Positions 46,807 to 55,810 are shown, counted from the stretch's first letter. The stretch: 64,000 bases of DNA from Corynebacterium confusum (GCF_030408715.1 NZ_CP047202.1:1965907-2029906); one strand, 5' to 3'. Notes: generated by a model not told the origin, from the sequence alone. Program-made: numbers and translations.

Positions 46807-47943
46807 CTAGTCGTTATTGCGCCACTCCCCGTGCTTGTCGCGCAGGGCCTGGAAGGCGTCGCGGGCGGAGTGGATGCCGTTCTCGTCGGCCCAGTCGGCG
46901 GCCTGGCCGCGCACGTCGCTAGCGCTCGGCAGGCTGGGGTTCGCGGCCGGGCTGGCGGAGCTGGAGCTGGAGCTGCTGGAGCTGGTCTCCCGCTCGGGGT
47001 TGCTGCGGGTGCGCGGGCGCTGGCTGGAAGAAGACTTGCTCGGCTTGTCCAGGCTGTCCAGGGCGTGGTTGCTCATCAGCACGTCGCGCATACCCTCGAA
47101 GAGATCCCCCATGCCGGACGGGTTGGACGGCATGTAGAGCACGGAGGCGTTGCCGTTGGAGGAAACGTCCACCATGGCGTCCAGGTACTGGGAGACCAAC
47201 ATGAGGGCCTCAGGGGACTCCTCGACGCCGGCGTTGCGCAGCATCTCGTACTGGGCGGCGATACCCTCGACGATCTCCTTGCGCTGGTCGGCGACGCCGC
47301 GGCCCTGCAGCTTGCGGGCCTCGGCCGCGCCCTCGGCTTCCTTGACCACGCGGATCTTTTCGGCCTCGGCCTGGGCCACGGCGGCCTCCCGCTCGCGCTG
47401 GGCGGCGTTGATGGAGTTCATGGATTCGCGCACGCGCTCGTCCGGGCGGATGTCGGTGACCAGGGTATTGACGAAGTGCCAGCCGTAGGCGGCCATGTTG
47501 TCGCGCAGGGACTCGGCCACGTTCTGGGCGATGGTGTCCTTGGAGGAAAAGGAGTCATCCAGGTTCATATTCGCCACGGAGGAACGCACGTTGTCCTGGA
47601 CGTAGGCCACGATCTGTTGGTCGGGGCTGGACAGGGTGTAGTAGGCCTCGCGCTCGCGGCCCTCGACGACCTGGTACTGGACCGCCACGGGGATCTGGAC
47701 GAAGACGTTGTCCTTGGTCTTGGTCTCCACCATCACGTCGAGCTGGCGGACCTGCAGGTTAATCTTTTCGCGTACCCGGTCGACGAAGGGGACCTTGAAA
47801 TGCAGGCCCGCGTGGGCCACCCCCTGGTACTTTCCCAGCCGCTCCAGGATGGCGGCCTCCTTGGTGCGGACGATGAAGTATCCGTCGAACAACGTCAAAA
47901 TGACGATGAGGACGATGATGCCAATGACGAGAAGCGTACTCAC
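46807..47943 (-). CDS. SPFH/band 7 (stomatin-like) membrane protein
   Basis: A 378-aa protein with an N-terminal TM helix (LLVIGIIVLIVILTLFDGYF), a band 7 domain (KEAAILERLGKYQGVAHAGL; RSSVANMNLDDSFSSKDTIA), a long Glu/Ala/Arg coiled coil (AAQREREAAVAQAEAEKIRV) and a Ser-rich tail. Such proteins organise membrane microdomains and often pair with NfeD or proteases; no partner is next to it here. Starts with GTG at 47943. Confidence 0.9.
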   Translation of the reverse strand: MSTLLVIGIIVLIVILTLFDGYFIVRTKEAAILERLGKYQGVAHAGLHFKVPFVDRVREKINLQVRQLDVMVETKTKDNVFVQIPVAVQYQVVEGREREAYYTLSSPDQQIVAYVQDNVRSSVANMNLDDSFSSKDTIAQNVAESLRDNMAAYGWHFVNTLVTDIRPDERVRESMNSINAAQREREAAVAQAEAEKIRVVKEAEGAAEARKLQGRGVADQRKEIVEGIAAQYEMLRNAGVEESPEALMLVSQYLDAMVDVSSNGNASVLYMPSNPSGMGDLFEGMRDVLMSNHALDSLDKPSKSSSSQRPRTRSNPERETSSSSSSSSSASPAANPSLPSASDVRGQAADWADENGIHSARDAFQALRDKHGEWRNND

Positions 47944-48176
47944 GCGCGGCCTTTCTGTTTTCGGGGAATTCTATTGCACCGGTCAGCTTTCAGTCTGACA
48001 CATTCGCCGCCGATGCGCGAGGGGTCCCCAGCGCGAACAGCGCGCACGACACGCAGCCGTGGATGTGGGATCGTGACCGGCCTGCGACCTTCCCCTCCCC
48101 GGATGGGGGGGGTAAGCCCGAACACCTTTCCGGAGGGTTTTTCTCATTTTTGCCCCGCCGGTTAACCGCGCCCGCG
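47944..48176. other. Gap between SPFH gene and opp remnant
   Basis: 233 bases with no plausible gene. It should hold the leftward promoter of the SPFH gene. CCTTTCCGGAGGGTTTTT (near 48124-48142) is hairpin-like and may be an old terminator. Confidence 0.4.
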
Positions 48177-49039
48177 ATGGTCAAATACATCATCAAAAAG
48201 ACCGCCAGTTGGTTAATCGTGATCTTCCTGGCCACCAACATCGCCTACCTGTTGGCGTCAGTCTTTTTGGATCCGCGCTCCAACTACGCCGGGCGGCGCC
48301 CGCCGCTCAGCCAGGAACAAATCAGCCACATCCTGCAGCCGCTCAACCTAGACCCGGAGACCCCTCTACTGGAGCGCTGGTGGACGTGGCTCACCGGCGT
48401 GGTGCTGCGCTGGGACTAGGGCGCTTCCCTGCTCGGGGCGGAAGGGTTTTCCCCAAACTCATCGACACCGCCCAACACTTGGTTCTGCCTACCATTTCGT
48501 TGGTCATTATCAGTTACACCGGCTACCACATGATGCAGCGTACACTGCTGCTGGATAACCTGTCCGCAGACTACGTGCTCACCGGCGACGACCCGGGGAT
48601 TAAGGCGGAGGCTTCCGCCACCCAGAAGATGCTGGCGGACGTCGGCATCAAGCTGGACGTCGAGGAGCGCCCGTCGGCGGACTTCTCCAAGATTGTCACC
48701 AAGCGCGACTTCGACATCTTCCCGATGGCCTTCGCGTCCTCCTCCCCGCTGGGCGTGGCCAGCTTCAACCAGATCTACGCCTCGGACTCGGAGCTGAACA
48801 AGTCCGGCACCGGTACCCCGGAGATGGACAAGAAGATCGAGGAGCTGGGCCAGATCGCGGACGCGGACGAACAGACGCAGAAGGCCAATGAGCTGGAGAA
48901 GGAGGCGCTGTCCACCTTCGGCATCATGCCGCTGATGAACGGCCCGCAGATGGTGGCCACCAACCCGAAGCTGGCCAACTTCGGCGCCAAGTCCCTGGGC
49001 AGCGTCGAGGTCGAAAACGTCGGCTACGTCAAGGAATAG
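48177..49039 (+). pseudogene. Remnant of an oppBCDA peptide importer operon
   Basis: Three pieces in a row. First, from ATG 48177 to a TAG at 48418, the N-terminus of an OppB permease (MVKYIIKKTASWLIVIFLAT). Second, in another frame from about 48454, an OppB middle piece (DTAQHLVLPTISLVIISYTG, then YHMMQRTLLLDNLSADYVL). Third, with no stop, the C-terminal 150 residues of an OppA binding protein (GDDPGIKAEASATQKMLADV through ENVGYVKE). The order fits two deletions in a B-C-D-A operon like the mycobacterial one. OppC and OppD are gone. Confidence 0.8.
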
Positions 49040-49063
49040 CCGCCTAAAGCCTGCCAAACGCCG

Positions 49064-49110
49064 AACACCCGCCCCTGCCTCCTAGTCTCTAGGAGGCAGG
49101 GGCGGGTGTT
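49064..49110. terminator. Strong bidirectional terminator
   Basis: A 20-bp perfect stem (AACACCCGCCCCTGCCTCCT and its complement) with a 7-base loop AGTCTCT, in the tail-to-tail gap of the opp remnant and pflA. Short TGTTTG and TGTTCG tails stand on either side. Confidence 0.8.
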
Positions 49111-49127
49111 TGCGGGTTATAAGGGAA

Positions 49128-49997
49128 TTAGTAGACCGTGAAGCCTTTGGCTCGGAAGACGTCGCGGATAGCTTCGACATCCTCTGCAGCCGGGGGCTTA
49201 GTGTCTTCCAGTGTGTAGGGATAACCCAGCTCACGCCACTTGTCGGCGCCCATGTTATGGAACGGAAGGACCTCAACGCGTTCCACGTTGTTGGGCCACC
49301 GTGCCACGATATTGGCGACGTTCTGGACGTTTTCCGGGCTATCCGTCAGGTCAGGGACGACCACAAAGCGGATCCACACCGGCTTGTTTGCCGCCGCGAG
49401 CCGGTCACCGAAATCGATGGTCGGCTGCAGCTCACGCCGCGTGACTTCTTTGTAAGTCTTCTCATCGCCTGCTTTGACATCCAGCAGAACCAGGTCAATG
49501 TTGTCCAGGTCCTCGTCGCGCACGCGCGCCCCGAGGAAACCGGAGGTATCGATGGTGGTGTGGATGCCGGCATCGTGCACTTCCTTGAGCACCCGGCGGG
49601 TGAACGCCGTCTGGAACAGCGCCTCCCCGCCCGAGATGGTCAGCCCGCCATTGGAGGCGTCGAAGATGGGCTTGTAGCGCTTGACGCGCTTGACCACGTC
49701 TTCGACCTTCTCCAGGGAGCCGGTCTTCATCTCGAAGGTGTCAGGATTGTGGCAGTACTGGCAGCGGAGCGGGCAACCGGACATGAACATCGTCATGCGG
49801 GTACCCGGCCCGTCGACCGAGGTCACCAGTTCCCACGAGTGCACCAAGCCGACGTCGCCAGTGCGGCGGGCTTCCATGAGCTCGGGGCGGGTGATTTGGT
49901 CGAGTTCGTTGTCCCCACCCAGGCCCGCGGCGACGCCGCGAACCTTTTCGCCTTCTTCTGGTTGGAGGGTAACAACACCAGTAACGCCATCAGCCAT
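49128..49997 (-). CDS. pflA: Pyruvate formate-lyase activating enzyme (radical SAM)
   Basis: A 289-aa radical SAM enzyme. The 4Fe-4S motif C-x3-C-x2-C is MSGCPLRCQYCHNPDTF (about residue 80), preceded by VTSVDGPGTRMTMF and followed by GGLTISGGEALFQ. It abstracts H from the active Gly of pyruvate formate-lyase. Its ATG lies 6 bases after the stop of the glycyl-radical gene. An N-terminal extension of about 50 residues (MADGVTGVVTLQPEEGEKVR) precedes the core. Confidence 0.93.
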   Translation of the reverse strand: MADGVTGVVTLQPEEGEKVRGVAAGLGGDNELDQITRPELMEARRTGDVGLVHSWELVTSVDGPGTRMTMFMSGCPLRCQYCHNPDTFEMKTGSLEKVEDVVKRVKRYKPIFDASNGGLTISGGEALFQTAFTRRVLKEVHDAGIHTTIDTSGFLGARVRDEDLDNIDLVLLDVKAGDEKTYKEVTRRELQPTIDFGDRLAAANKPVWIRFVVVPDLTDSPENVQNVANIVARWPNNVERVEVLPFHNMGADKWRELGYPYTLEDTKPPAAEDVEAIRDVFRAKGFTVY

Positions 49998-50003
49998 GGT
50001 TGA

Positions 50004-50255
50004 TTACGAACCCTGGTGGAAGGTACGGGAGATGACGTCCAGCTGCTGTTCCTTGGTCAGCTTGACGAAGTTGACGGCGTAGCCGGAGACGCGAACGGTC
50101 AGGTTCGGGTACTTCTCCGGGTGCTCAACTGCGTCCTCCAGAGTGGACTTGTCCAGGACGTTGATGTTGGCGTGGTACAGGCCGGAGTCCATGTTGTGCT
50201 CTGCACGACGGGACTTCATTGCCTCGAGACGCTGATCGAAAGTCGGGGTTGCCAT
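50004..50255 (-). CDS. grcA: Stand-alone glycyl-radical domain (GrcA/YfiD-like), radical subunit of split PFL
   Basis: An 83-aa protein. Residues 25-83 match the last 60 residues of pyruvate formate-lyase, including [20 protein letters not shown] with the radical Gly at position 58 and the end [10 protein letters not shown]. Residues 1-24 ([20 protein letters not shown]) are not PFL. It has its own AGAAGGAG site and lies between the truncated pfl and pflA genes, 39 bases after pfl. E. coli YfiD/GrcA, a similar small protein, repairs oxygen-cleaved PFL. Here the large subunit has no radical domain of its own, so this protein should be an obligate subunit. Confidence 0.9.
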   Translation of the reverse strand: MATPTFDQRLEAMKSRRAEHNMDSGLYHANINVLDKSTLEDAVEHPEKYPNLTVRVSGYAVNFVKLTKEQQLDVISRTFHQGS

Positions 50256-50294
50256 GATGATTTCTCCTTCTACGAGATTGGGTTTTGGGTGGTC

Positions 50295-52382
50295 TTACTT
50301 GTCCATGATGAAGCCGGCGTCCAGGACGCCCACCAGGTTGGTGATGCGCTCATCCGGGGTACGGCCCAGACCAGACGGCGTGATGGTGTTGGTCAGCGAG
50401 ATGCCGTCCAACGCATCCTTGTAGTCCAGCTTACCGACGGACAGCATGGATGCGACCATGCCGTGGCTGTCGGCGCCGTTCTCCGGGTTTGCGCCCGGCG
50501 CGAACGGGGTGCCGGCCTCGTGGCCTGACGGGAAGGCGCCAGTGGCCTTGCCGTAGACCACGTTCGAGGTGATGGTCAGCACCGACTGGGTCGGGATGGC
50601 GTTGCGGTACATCGGGATGGCCTTAATCTTTTCCATCACGGTGTGGACGATGGTTGCGGCGATGTCGTCGGCGCGGTCGTCGTCGTTGCCGTAGACCGGG
50701 AAATCGCCCTCGGTCTTGTAGTCCACAATCAGGCCGGTCTCATCCCGGACCGGGGTGACCTTGGCGTACTTGATGGCGGACAGGGAGTCGGCCACGATCG
50801 ACAGGCCGGCGATACCGCAGCCCATCGAGCGCACGATGTCGGAGTCGTGCAGAGCCATCTCAATGGACTCGTAGGCGTACTTGTCGTGGCTGTAGTGGAT
50901 GATGTTCAGGGCCTCGACGTAGGTGCCGACGACCCAGTCGAGCATCTCCTCGTACTTCTGCCAGACCTCATCGAAGTCCAGCGGCTCGTCGCCCTGGATG
51001 GCGTCGTAGCCTTCCACGACCTGCTTGCCGCTGACCTCGTCGCGGCCGCCGTTGATGGCATACAGCAGGGCCTTGGCGGCGTTGACGCGGGCGCCGAAGA
51101 ACTGCATCTGCTTGCCGACGCGCATCGGGGACACGCAGCACGCGATGGCGGCGTCGTCGCCCCACTGCTCACGAATCTGGCGGTCGGACTCGTACTGGAT
51201 GGACGAGGTCTCAATCGAGATGTGGGCGCAGAATTCCTTGTAGCCTTCCGGCAGCTTCGGGTCCCAGAAGATGGTGATGTTCGGTTCCGGGGACGGCCCC
51301 AGGTTAATCAGGGTCTGGAGCAGGCGGAAGGAGGTCTTGGTGACCAGCGGGCGACCGTCGTCGCCGAAGCCGGCGTCGGACCAGGTGGCCCAGTACGGGT
51401 CGCCGGAGAAGATCTGGTCGTAGTCCTCGGTGCGCAGGAAGCGGACGATGCGCAGCTTCATAACCAGCGCGTCGATGATTTCCTGGGCGTCTTCCTCGGT
51501 GATGGTGCCGTTGGCCAGGTCGCGCTCGAAGTAGCAGTCGAAGAACGCGGACAGGCGGCCGATGGACATGGCGGCGCCGTCCTGGGACTTGATGGAGCCC
51601 AGGTAGCCGAAGTAGGTCCACTGGACAGCTTCCTGCGCGGTGGTAGCCGGACCGGAGATGTCGAAGCCGTACTGCTCGGCCATGACCTTCAGCTTCTTCA
51701 GAGCCTTGATCTGCTCGGAGTGCTCCTCACGGAAGCGAGCCCAGTGCTCGGAGAAGCCGGCATCAGCGACGGAGTCGCGAGAAGCCTGCTTTTCCTCGAT
51801 GAGGTAGTCGACACCGTAGAGGGCCACGCGGCGGTAGTCGCCGATGATGCGGCCACGGCCGTAGGCGTCCGGCAGGCCCGTGATGATGTGGGAGGAACGG
51901 GCAGCGCGGATGCGCGGGGTATAGATGTCGAAGACGCCGTCGTTGTGGGTCTTGCGGTAGCGGGTGAAGATCTTCTCGACCTCCGGGTCCACTTCCTTGC
52001 CCGCTTCCTTGATGGCCTGCTTGACCATGCGCCAGCCGCCGAACGGCATCATGGCGCGCTTCAGCGGGGTATCGGTCTGCAGACCGACGATGACGTTGTC
52101 ATCCTCGGAGATGTAGCCGGCCGGGAAGGCGTCGATGTCGGACGGGGTGTGGGTGTCGACGTCGAAGACGCGCTGCTTGCGCTCGACGGACAGGTACTTG
52201 TCTTCCAGGTGCTCGAAGGTGCGCTTGGTCTTTTCGGTCGGGCCGGCCAGGAAGGACGAATCCCCTTCGTAGGGGGTGTAGTTGCGCTGGATGAAGTCGC
52301 GCACGTCGATGCCCTCAGCCCATGGGCCGGTCTCAAAACCCTTCCAGGCATCAAACTTGAGGTCTTGGGTTGCGGTGGTCAC
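50295..52382 (-). CDS. pflB: Pyruvate formate-lyase core lacking the glycyl-radical domain
   Basis: A 695-aa protein that would convert pyruvate and CoA to acetyl-CoA and formate. The catalytic cysteines are Cys415-Cys416 (AIACCVSPMRVGKQMQFFGA), close to E. coli 418/419. The protein ends TNLVGVLDAGFIMDK, where E. coli PFL continues for about 60 residues with the linker and radical loop. The stop codon is clean. The missing part is encoded in the next gene. GTG 52382 is the start (VTTATQDLKFDAWKGF), with AGAAGGGAG upstream. Confidence 0.92.
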   Translation of the reverse strand: MTTATQDLKFDAWKGFETGPWAEGIDVRDFIQRNYTPYEGDSSFLAGPTEKTKRTFEHLEDKYLSVERKQRVFDVDTHTPSDIDAFPAGYISEDDNVIVGLQTDTPLKRAMMPFGGWRMVKQAIKEAGKEVDPEVEKIFTRYRKTHNDGVFDIYTPRIRAARSSHIITGLPDAYGRGRIIGDYRRVALYGVDYLIEEKQASRDSVADAGFSEHWARFREEHSEQIKALKKLKVMAEQYGFDISGPATTAQEAVQWTYFGYLGSIKSQDGAAMSIGRLSAFFDCYFERDLANGTITEEDAQEIIDALVMKLRIVRFLRTEDYDQIFSGDPYWATWSDAGFGDDGRPLVTKTSFRLLQTLINLGPSPEPNITIFWDPKLPEGYKEFCAHISIETSSIQYESDRQIREQWGDDAAIACCVSPMRVGKQMQFFGARVNAAKALLYAINGGRDEVSGKQVVEGYDAIQGDEPLDFDEVWQKYEEMLDWVVGTYVEALNIIHYSHDKYAYESIEMALHDSDIVRSMGCGIAGLSIVADSLSAIKYAKVTPVRDETGLIVDYKTEGDFPVYGNDDDRADDIAATIVHTVMEKIKAIPMYRNAIPTQSVLTITSNVVYGKATGAFPSGHEAGTPFAPGANPENGADSHGMVASMLSVGKLDYKDALDGISLTNTITPSGLGRTPDERITNLVGVLDAGFIMDK

Positions 52383-52783
52383 TATCGGTGACTCCCTTCT
52401 GTATCTATAAGTTCCCTTATACCGTGGGGCGCGCTCGCCATTCCCAATTCCCAATCCATCTTGTAACCTGTATTTTTCTCGGGTTTCAATGGTCTTGAGC
52501 TTCTCTAGCGGCAAGCCCCGCTGAGTCCCAGTGTAGGGGCTTGTTAGGTGGTTACTCCAACCCAGAAAGTGTGCAATAGCCCACACGTCTGATGTCTGAC
52601 TCTAGTGCGCTGCTCAGGCATTTTAAGTAAAACGTCCGTCCGGTTTAAGCTTCGGGTGGGCGCCAGCTTTCTGGTCATAACCGGAACGTTTTGCTGCGGT
52701 TTTCCCGAATTCTGCGCCACCCTTCTACGCTTAGAGAGTACGAATTCAACCGTTTTTTGCTTCGCCCCACCCTGGAGGACTTC
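52383..52783. other. Divergent promoter region between pflB and NCS2 permease
   Basis: 401 bases without a plausible gene. On the minus strand it holds a TATAAG -10-like box inside a palindrome (52406-52421) and a tandem ATTGGGAATTGGGAAT direct repeat (about 52442-52458). On the plus strand CTGGAGG precedes the GTG of the permease gene. Confidence 0.55.
52406..52421. promoter_or_regulatory. Palindrome over the pfl promoter
   Basis: TATAAG-TTCC-CTTATA has perfect 6-bp arms, 24-39 bases upstream of the pflB GTG, and one arm is a good -10 hexamer for that gene. A repressor or redox regulator could bind here. The direct repeat at about 52442 is a second possible site. Confidence 0.45.
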
Positions 52784-54712
52784 GTGGCTGCCCAAACTAG
52801 CACCCAGCCCAAGCGCACACACCCCGTCGACCAAGTTCCGGCCCCCGGCAAACTCGCCGCTTTAGGCCTGCAGCACGTGCTCGCCTTCTACGCCGGGGCG
52901 GTCATCGTCCCGCTGCTGATCGCGGGTTCCCTGAACCTGGATACCGCCACCACCATCCACCTCATCAACGCGGATCTGCTCACCTGCGGTATCGCGACCA
53001 TCATCCAGTCGGTGGGCATCGGCAAGCATGTGGGCGTGCGGCTGCCCATCGTGCAGGGCGTGACCACCACGGCCGTCGCGCCGATCATCGCCATCGGCCT
53101 AGGCGCGACCGACGGGCAGGGCGGGGTGGCCTCCCTGCCGGTCATCTACGGCTCCATCATCGTCGCGGGCCTGTTCACCTTCTTCATGGCGCCGCTGTTC
53201 GGCCGCTTCCTCCGCTACTTCCCGCCGGTGGTCACCGGCACCGTCCTGCTCGTAATGGGCACCTCCCTGCTGGCCGTGTCCGCCAACGACTTCACCAACT
53301 ACGCGGAGGGCCAGCCCGCGGCCCGCGACCTCTGGTACGGCTTCGGCACCCTGGCCGTCATCGTCCTAGTCCAGCGCTTCTTCCGCGGCTTCCTGGGCAC
53401 CCTGTCGGTGCTCCTGGGCCTGGTGCTGGGCACGGGCGTGGCCCTACTGGCCGGCGACGCGAGCTTCGCCGAGGTCGGCGAGGCCGACGCCTTCGGCATT
53501 ACGACGCCGTTTTATTTCGGCCTGCCGCAGTTCGACCTGGTCGCCATCTTCTCCCTGCTGATCGTCATGGTCATCACCATGGTGGAGACCACCGGCGACG
53601 TCTTCGCCACCGGCGAGATCGTCAAAAAGCGCATCCGCCGCGCCGACGTCCAGGCCGCGCTGCGCGCCGACGGCGTGTCCACCTTCATCGGCGGCGTGAT
53701 GAACTCCTTCCCCTACACCTGCTTCGCCCAGAACGTCGGCCTGGTCCGCCTGACCGGCGTGAAATCCCGCTGGGTGGCCGTGTCCGCCGCGGGCTTCATG
53801 ATCGTGCTGGGCCTGCTGCCCAAGGCCGGGGCCGTGGTCGCGGCGATCCCGGCGCCGGTGCTGGGCGGGGCATCGTTAGCGCTGTTCGCCAACGTCGCCT
53901 GGGTGGGCCTGCAGACCATCGCCAAGGCCGACATCAACGACGGGCGCAACGCCGTCATCGTGACCACCGCGCTGGGGCTGGCCATGCTCGTGACCTTCAA
54001 GCCGGAGATCGCGGCGGTCTTCCCGGAGTGGTCGCAGACCTTCGTCTCCTCGGGCATGTCCATCGGCGCCATCACCGCCATCGGGCTGAACCTGTTGTTC
54101 TTCCACACGGGCCACTCCCGCGGCGGGGACGTCGCCCGCACCGGCGGCACGGGCGTTTCACTGGACGAGCTCAACGCCATGGACCGCGACGACTTCGTGG
54201 CGACCCTGCGCCCGTTGTTTAACAACGAGACCTGGCCGCTGGAAACCACCTGGGAGTCCCGCCCCTTCGACAACGTCGGGCAGCTGCGCGAGGCCATCCA
54301 GGTCGCTGTCCTCACTGCCGACGTCGAGCGCCGCGAACAGCTCATCCACGACTACCCCGCCATGGACGAGCTCCTGCTGGCCGACGACGAGGGCGCCGCG
54401 GCGATCTCCGCCGACCGCGGCTCGCTCGGCCTCGGTGAGCTCGACGACGTCCAGACCGAGCAGATCACCCAGCTGTCCGCCGCCTACCGCGAGCGCTTCG
54501 GCATGCCGTTTGTGGCCTACCTGGACACCAACGACACCTTCGAGCGCGTGCTGGACGCCGGCGTGCGCCGCCTGGCCAACTCCGAACCCCAGGAGCACCG
54601 CGTGGCGCTGAGCGAAATCGTCGAAATCGCCGGCGATCGCTTCGATATCCTGCTGGCCGACGCCAACCCCATTCGCTCGGCGTGGGACCGGAAATTCACC
54701 GAAGTCGAGTAG
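52784..54712 (+). CDS. NCS2 purine permease fused to a UraD-like (OHCU decarboxylase) domain
   Basis: A 642-aa protein. Residues 20-440 form a uracil-xanthine permease with about 12-14 TM helices (LGLQHVLAFYAGAVIVPLLI; the NCS2 motif around NSFPYTCFAQNVGLVRLTGV). From about residue 460 a soluble domain resembles 2-oxo-4-hydroxy-4-carboxy-5-ureidoimidazoline decarboxylase (LNAMDRDDFVATLRPLF; SAAYRERFGMPFV; AVRRLANSEPQE-like end). The usual LIRAHPDL motif with the catalytic His reads LIHDYPAM, so Tyr replaces it. Likely substrate: urate or xanthine. GTG 52784 with CTGGAGG site. Confidence 0.85.
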   Translation: MAAQTSTQPKRTHPVDQVPAPGKLAALGLQHVLAFYAGAVIVPLLIAGSLNLDTATTIHLINADLLTCGIATIIQSVGIGKHVGVRLPIVQGVTTTAVAPIIAIGLGATDGQGGVASLPVIYGSIIVAGLFTFFMAPLFGRFLRYFPPVVTGTVLLVMGTSLLAVSANDFTNYAEGQPAARDLWYGFGTLAVIVLVQRFFRGFLGTLSVLLGLVLGTGVALLAGDASFAEVGEADAFGITTPFYFGLPQFDLVAIFSLLIVMVITMVETTGDVFATGEIVKKRIRRADVQAALRADGVSTFIGGVMNSFPYTCFAQNVGLVRLTGVKSRWVAVSAAGFMIVLGLLPKAGAVVAAIPAPVLGGASLALFANVAWVGLQTIAKADINDGRNAVIVTTALGLAMLVTFKPEIAAVFPEWSQTFVSSGMSIGAITAIGLNLLFFHTGHSRGGDVARTGGTGVSLDELNAMDRDDFVATLRPLFNNETWPLETTWESRPFDNVGQLREAIQVAVLTADVERREQLIHDYPAMDELLLADDEGAAAISADRGSLGLGELDDVQTEQITQLSAAYRERFGMPFVAYLDTNDTFERVLDAGVRRLANSEPQEHRVALSEIVEIAGDRFDILLADANPIRSAWDRKFTEVE

Positions 54713-54722
54713 GAAGGCACAA

Positions 54723-54762
54723 AAATACCGAGGCCATCTGGTGCGATGACCTCGGCATTTTT
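54723..54762. terminator. Bidirectional terminator
   Basis: ACCGAGGCCATC pairs with GATGACCTCGGC-type arm (one mismatch), with A-run on the left and TTTTT on the right. It serves the permease gene and the leftward tRNA-Leu. Confidence 0.8.
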
Positions 54763-54770
54763 CTGTGCGC

Positions 54771-54856
54771 TGGTGCGCCCGGTGAGACTTGAACTCACAC
54801 GTCCTTCGGACACTAGAACCTAAATCTAGCGCGTCTGCCAATTCCGCCACGGGCGC
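54771..54856 (-). tRNA. tRNA-Leu (anticodon TAG), CCA encoded
   Basis: An 86-nt class II tRNA on the minus strand: acceptor GCGCCCG / CGGGCGC, anticodon stem CTAGA / TCTAG with loop TTTAGGT, variable arm GTGTCCGAAGGACGT, T loop TTCAAGT. The 3' end ACCA is present in the DNA. Confidence 0.95.
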
Positions 54857-54968
54857 GCAATGCGAATGATACTACCGGATTGATTCCGGCGAGTTCTAAT
54901 CGGGTCGGCGGGCGCTTTCGCTCACTAATGACTTTGGCGCGCCGCGGCCAGTGGGTAGGCTAGGACTC

Positions 54969-55391
54969 GTGAGCACGCAAGAGTCCGGCAAGCGCCAGAG
55001 GATCCGAGTGCGGTGGTGGCATATTGTCCTCATCGCCGTGCTCGTGGTCGCCTTTTTCGCGCTCGCCTACTGGCAGTGGACCCGCTTCCAGTCCGGTTCC
55101 GGCACCTTCCAGAACCTGGGTTACGCCCTCCAGTGGCCGCTGTTCGCGGCGTTCGTCATCTACGCCTACCGGACCGCGCTGCGCAGCGAGAACGAGCGGA
55201 TCGCCGCCGAAAACGAGGCGGAGGACCTCGACGGGTTCGCCTACGAGGCCCCAGAGGTCACCAAGACCAAGCCGACCACCATCGACGAGGATTTCCTCCC
55301 CCGCCGGCCCCAGCTCGACGTCGAGGAGTTCAACGCGCTCAACCGCCCGCGCCGCGGACACCACGAGGTCAACCCCGACCTCGACCGCTAA
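54969..55391 (+). CDS. Actinobacterial two-span membrane protein, 140 aa
   Basis: Two TM helices (WWHIVLIAVLVVAFFALAYW; LGYALQWPLFAAFVIYAYRT) joined by a short loop with FQSGSGTFQNLG, then a long acidic cytoplasmic tail. The layout is of a conserved hypothetical family found upstream of DUF3817 genes in corynebacteria and mycobacteria; function unknown. Starts with GTG 54969. The next gene follows 44 bases after its stop. Confidence 0.8.
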   Translation: MSTQESGKRQRIRVRWWHIVLIAVLVVAFFALAYWQWTRFQSGSGTFQNLGYALQWPLFAAFVIYAYRTALRSENERIAAENEAEDLDGFAYEAPEVTKTKPTTIDEDFLPRRPQLDVEEFNALNRPRRGHHEVNPDLDR

Positions 55392-55435
55392 GCCCTGTCC
55401 GGCACGACAATTGAAAGCTAAGCTAGATTACCGCT

Positions 55436-55810
55436 ATGACTTCTGAGAATACTTCTGCTTCCACCGCGCCGAAGCGCATCCACCCGGCCCGCCAGGCCCG
55501 CGTGCGCACCGCGCTGACCCTGTTCACCGTCGCCGCGACGGTGACCGGTATCTTCCTGCTGGTGCTGACCACGCGCATGGTGCTGGAATACATCGTCGGC
55601 ATGGACATGCCCGAGTGGGCCACCCACATCGCCCAGATCCACGGCGCCTTCTACGTTTTGTACCTGCTGTCCATCCTGAACCTGGCGCCGAAGGCCCTGT
55701 GGCCGCCGATGAAGTGGTTCACCACGGCCCTGGCCGGCACCATCCCGTTCTTCTCTTTCTACATGGAGGTCAAGCGCCGCCGCGAGGTGCAGCGCGACTT
55801 CCAGCTCTAG
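55436..55810 (+). CDS. DUF3817 membrane protein
   Basis: A 124-aa protein with three TM helices, the DUF3817 pattern (ALTLFTVAATVTGIFLLVLT; AQIHGAFYVLYLLSILNLAP; TTALAGTIPFFSFYMEVKRR). Cytoplasmic membrane; function unknown. Confidence 0.88.
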   Translation: MTSENTSASTAPKRIHPARQARVRTALTLFTVAATVTGIFLLVLTTRMVLEYIVGMDMPEWATHIAQIHGAFYVLYLLSILNLAPKALWPPMKWFTTALAGTIPFFSFYMEVKRRREVQRDFQL

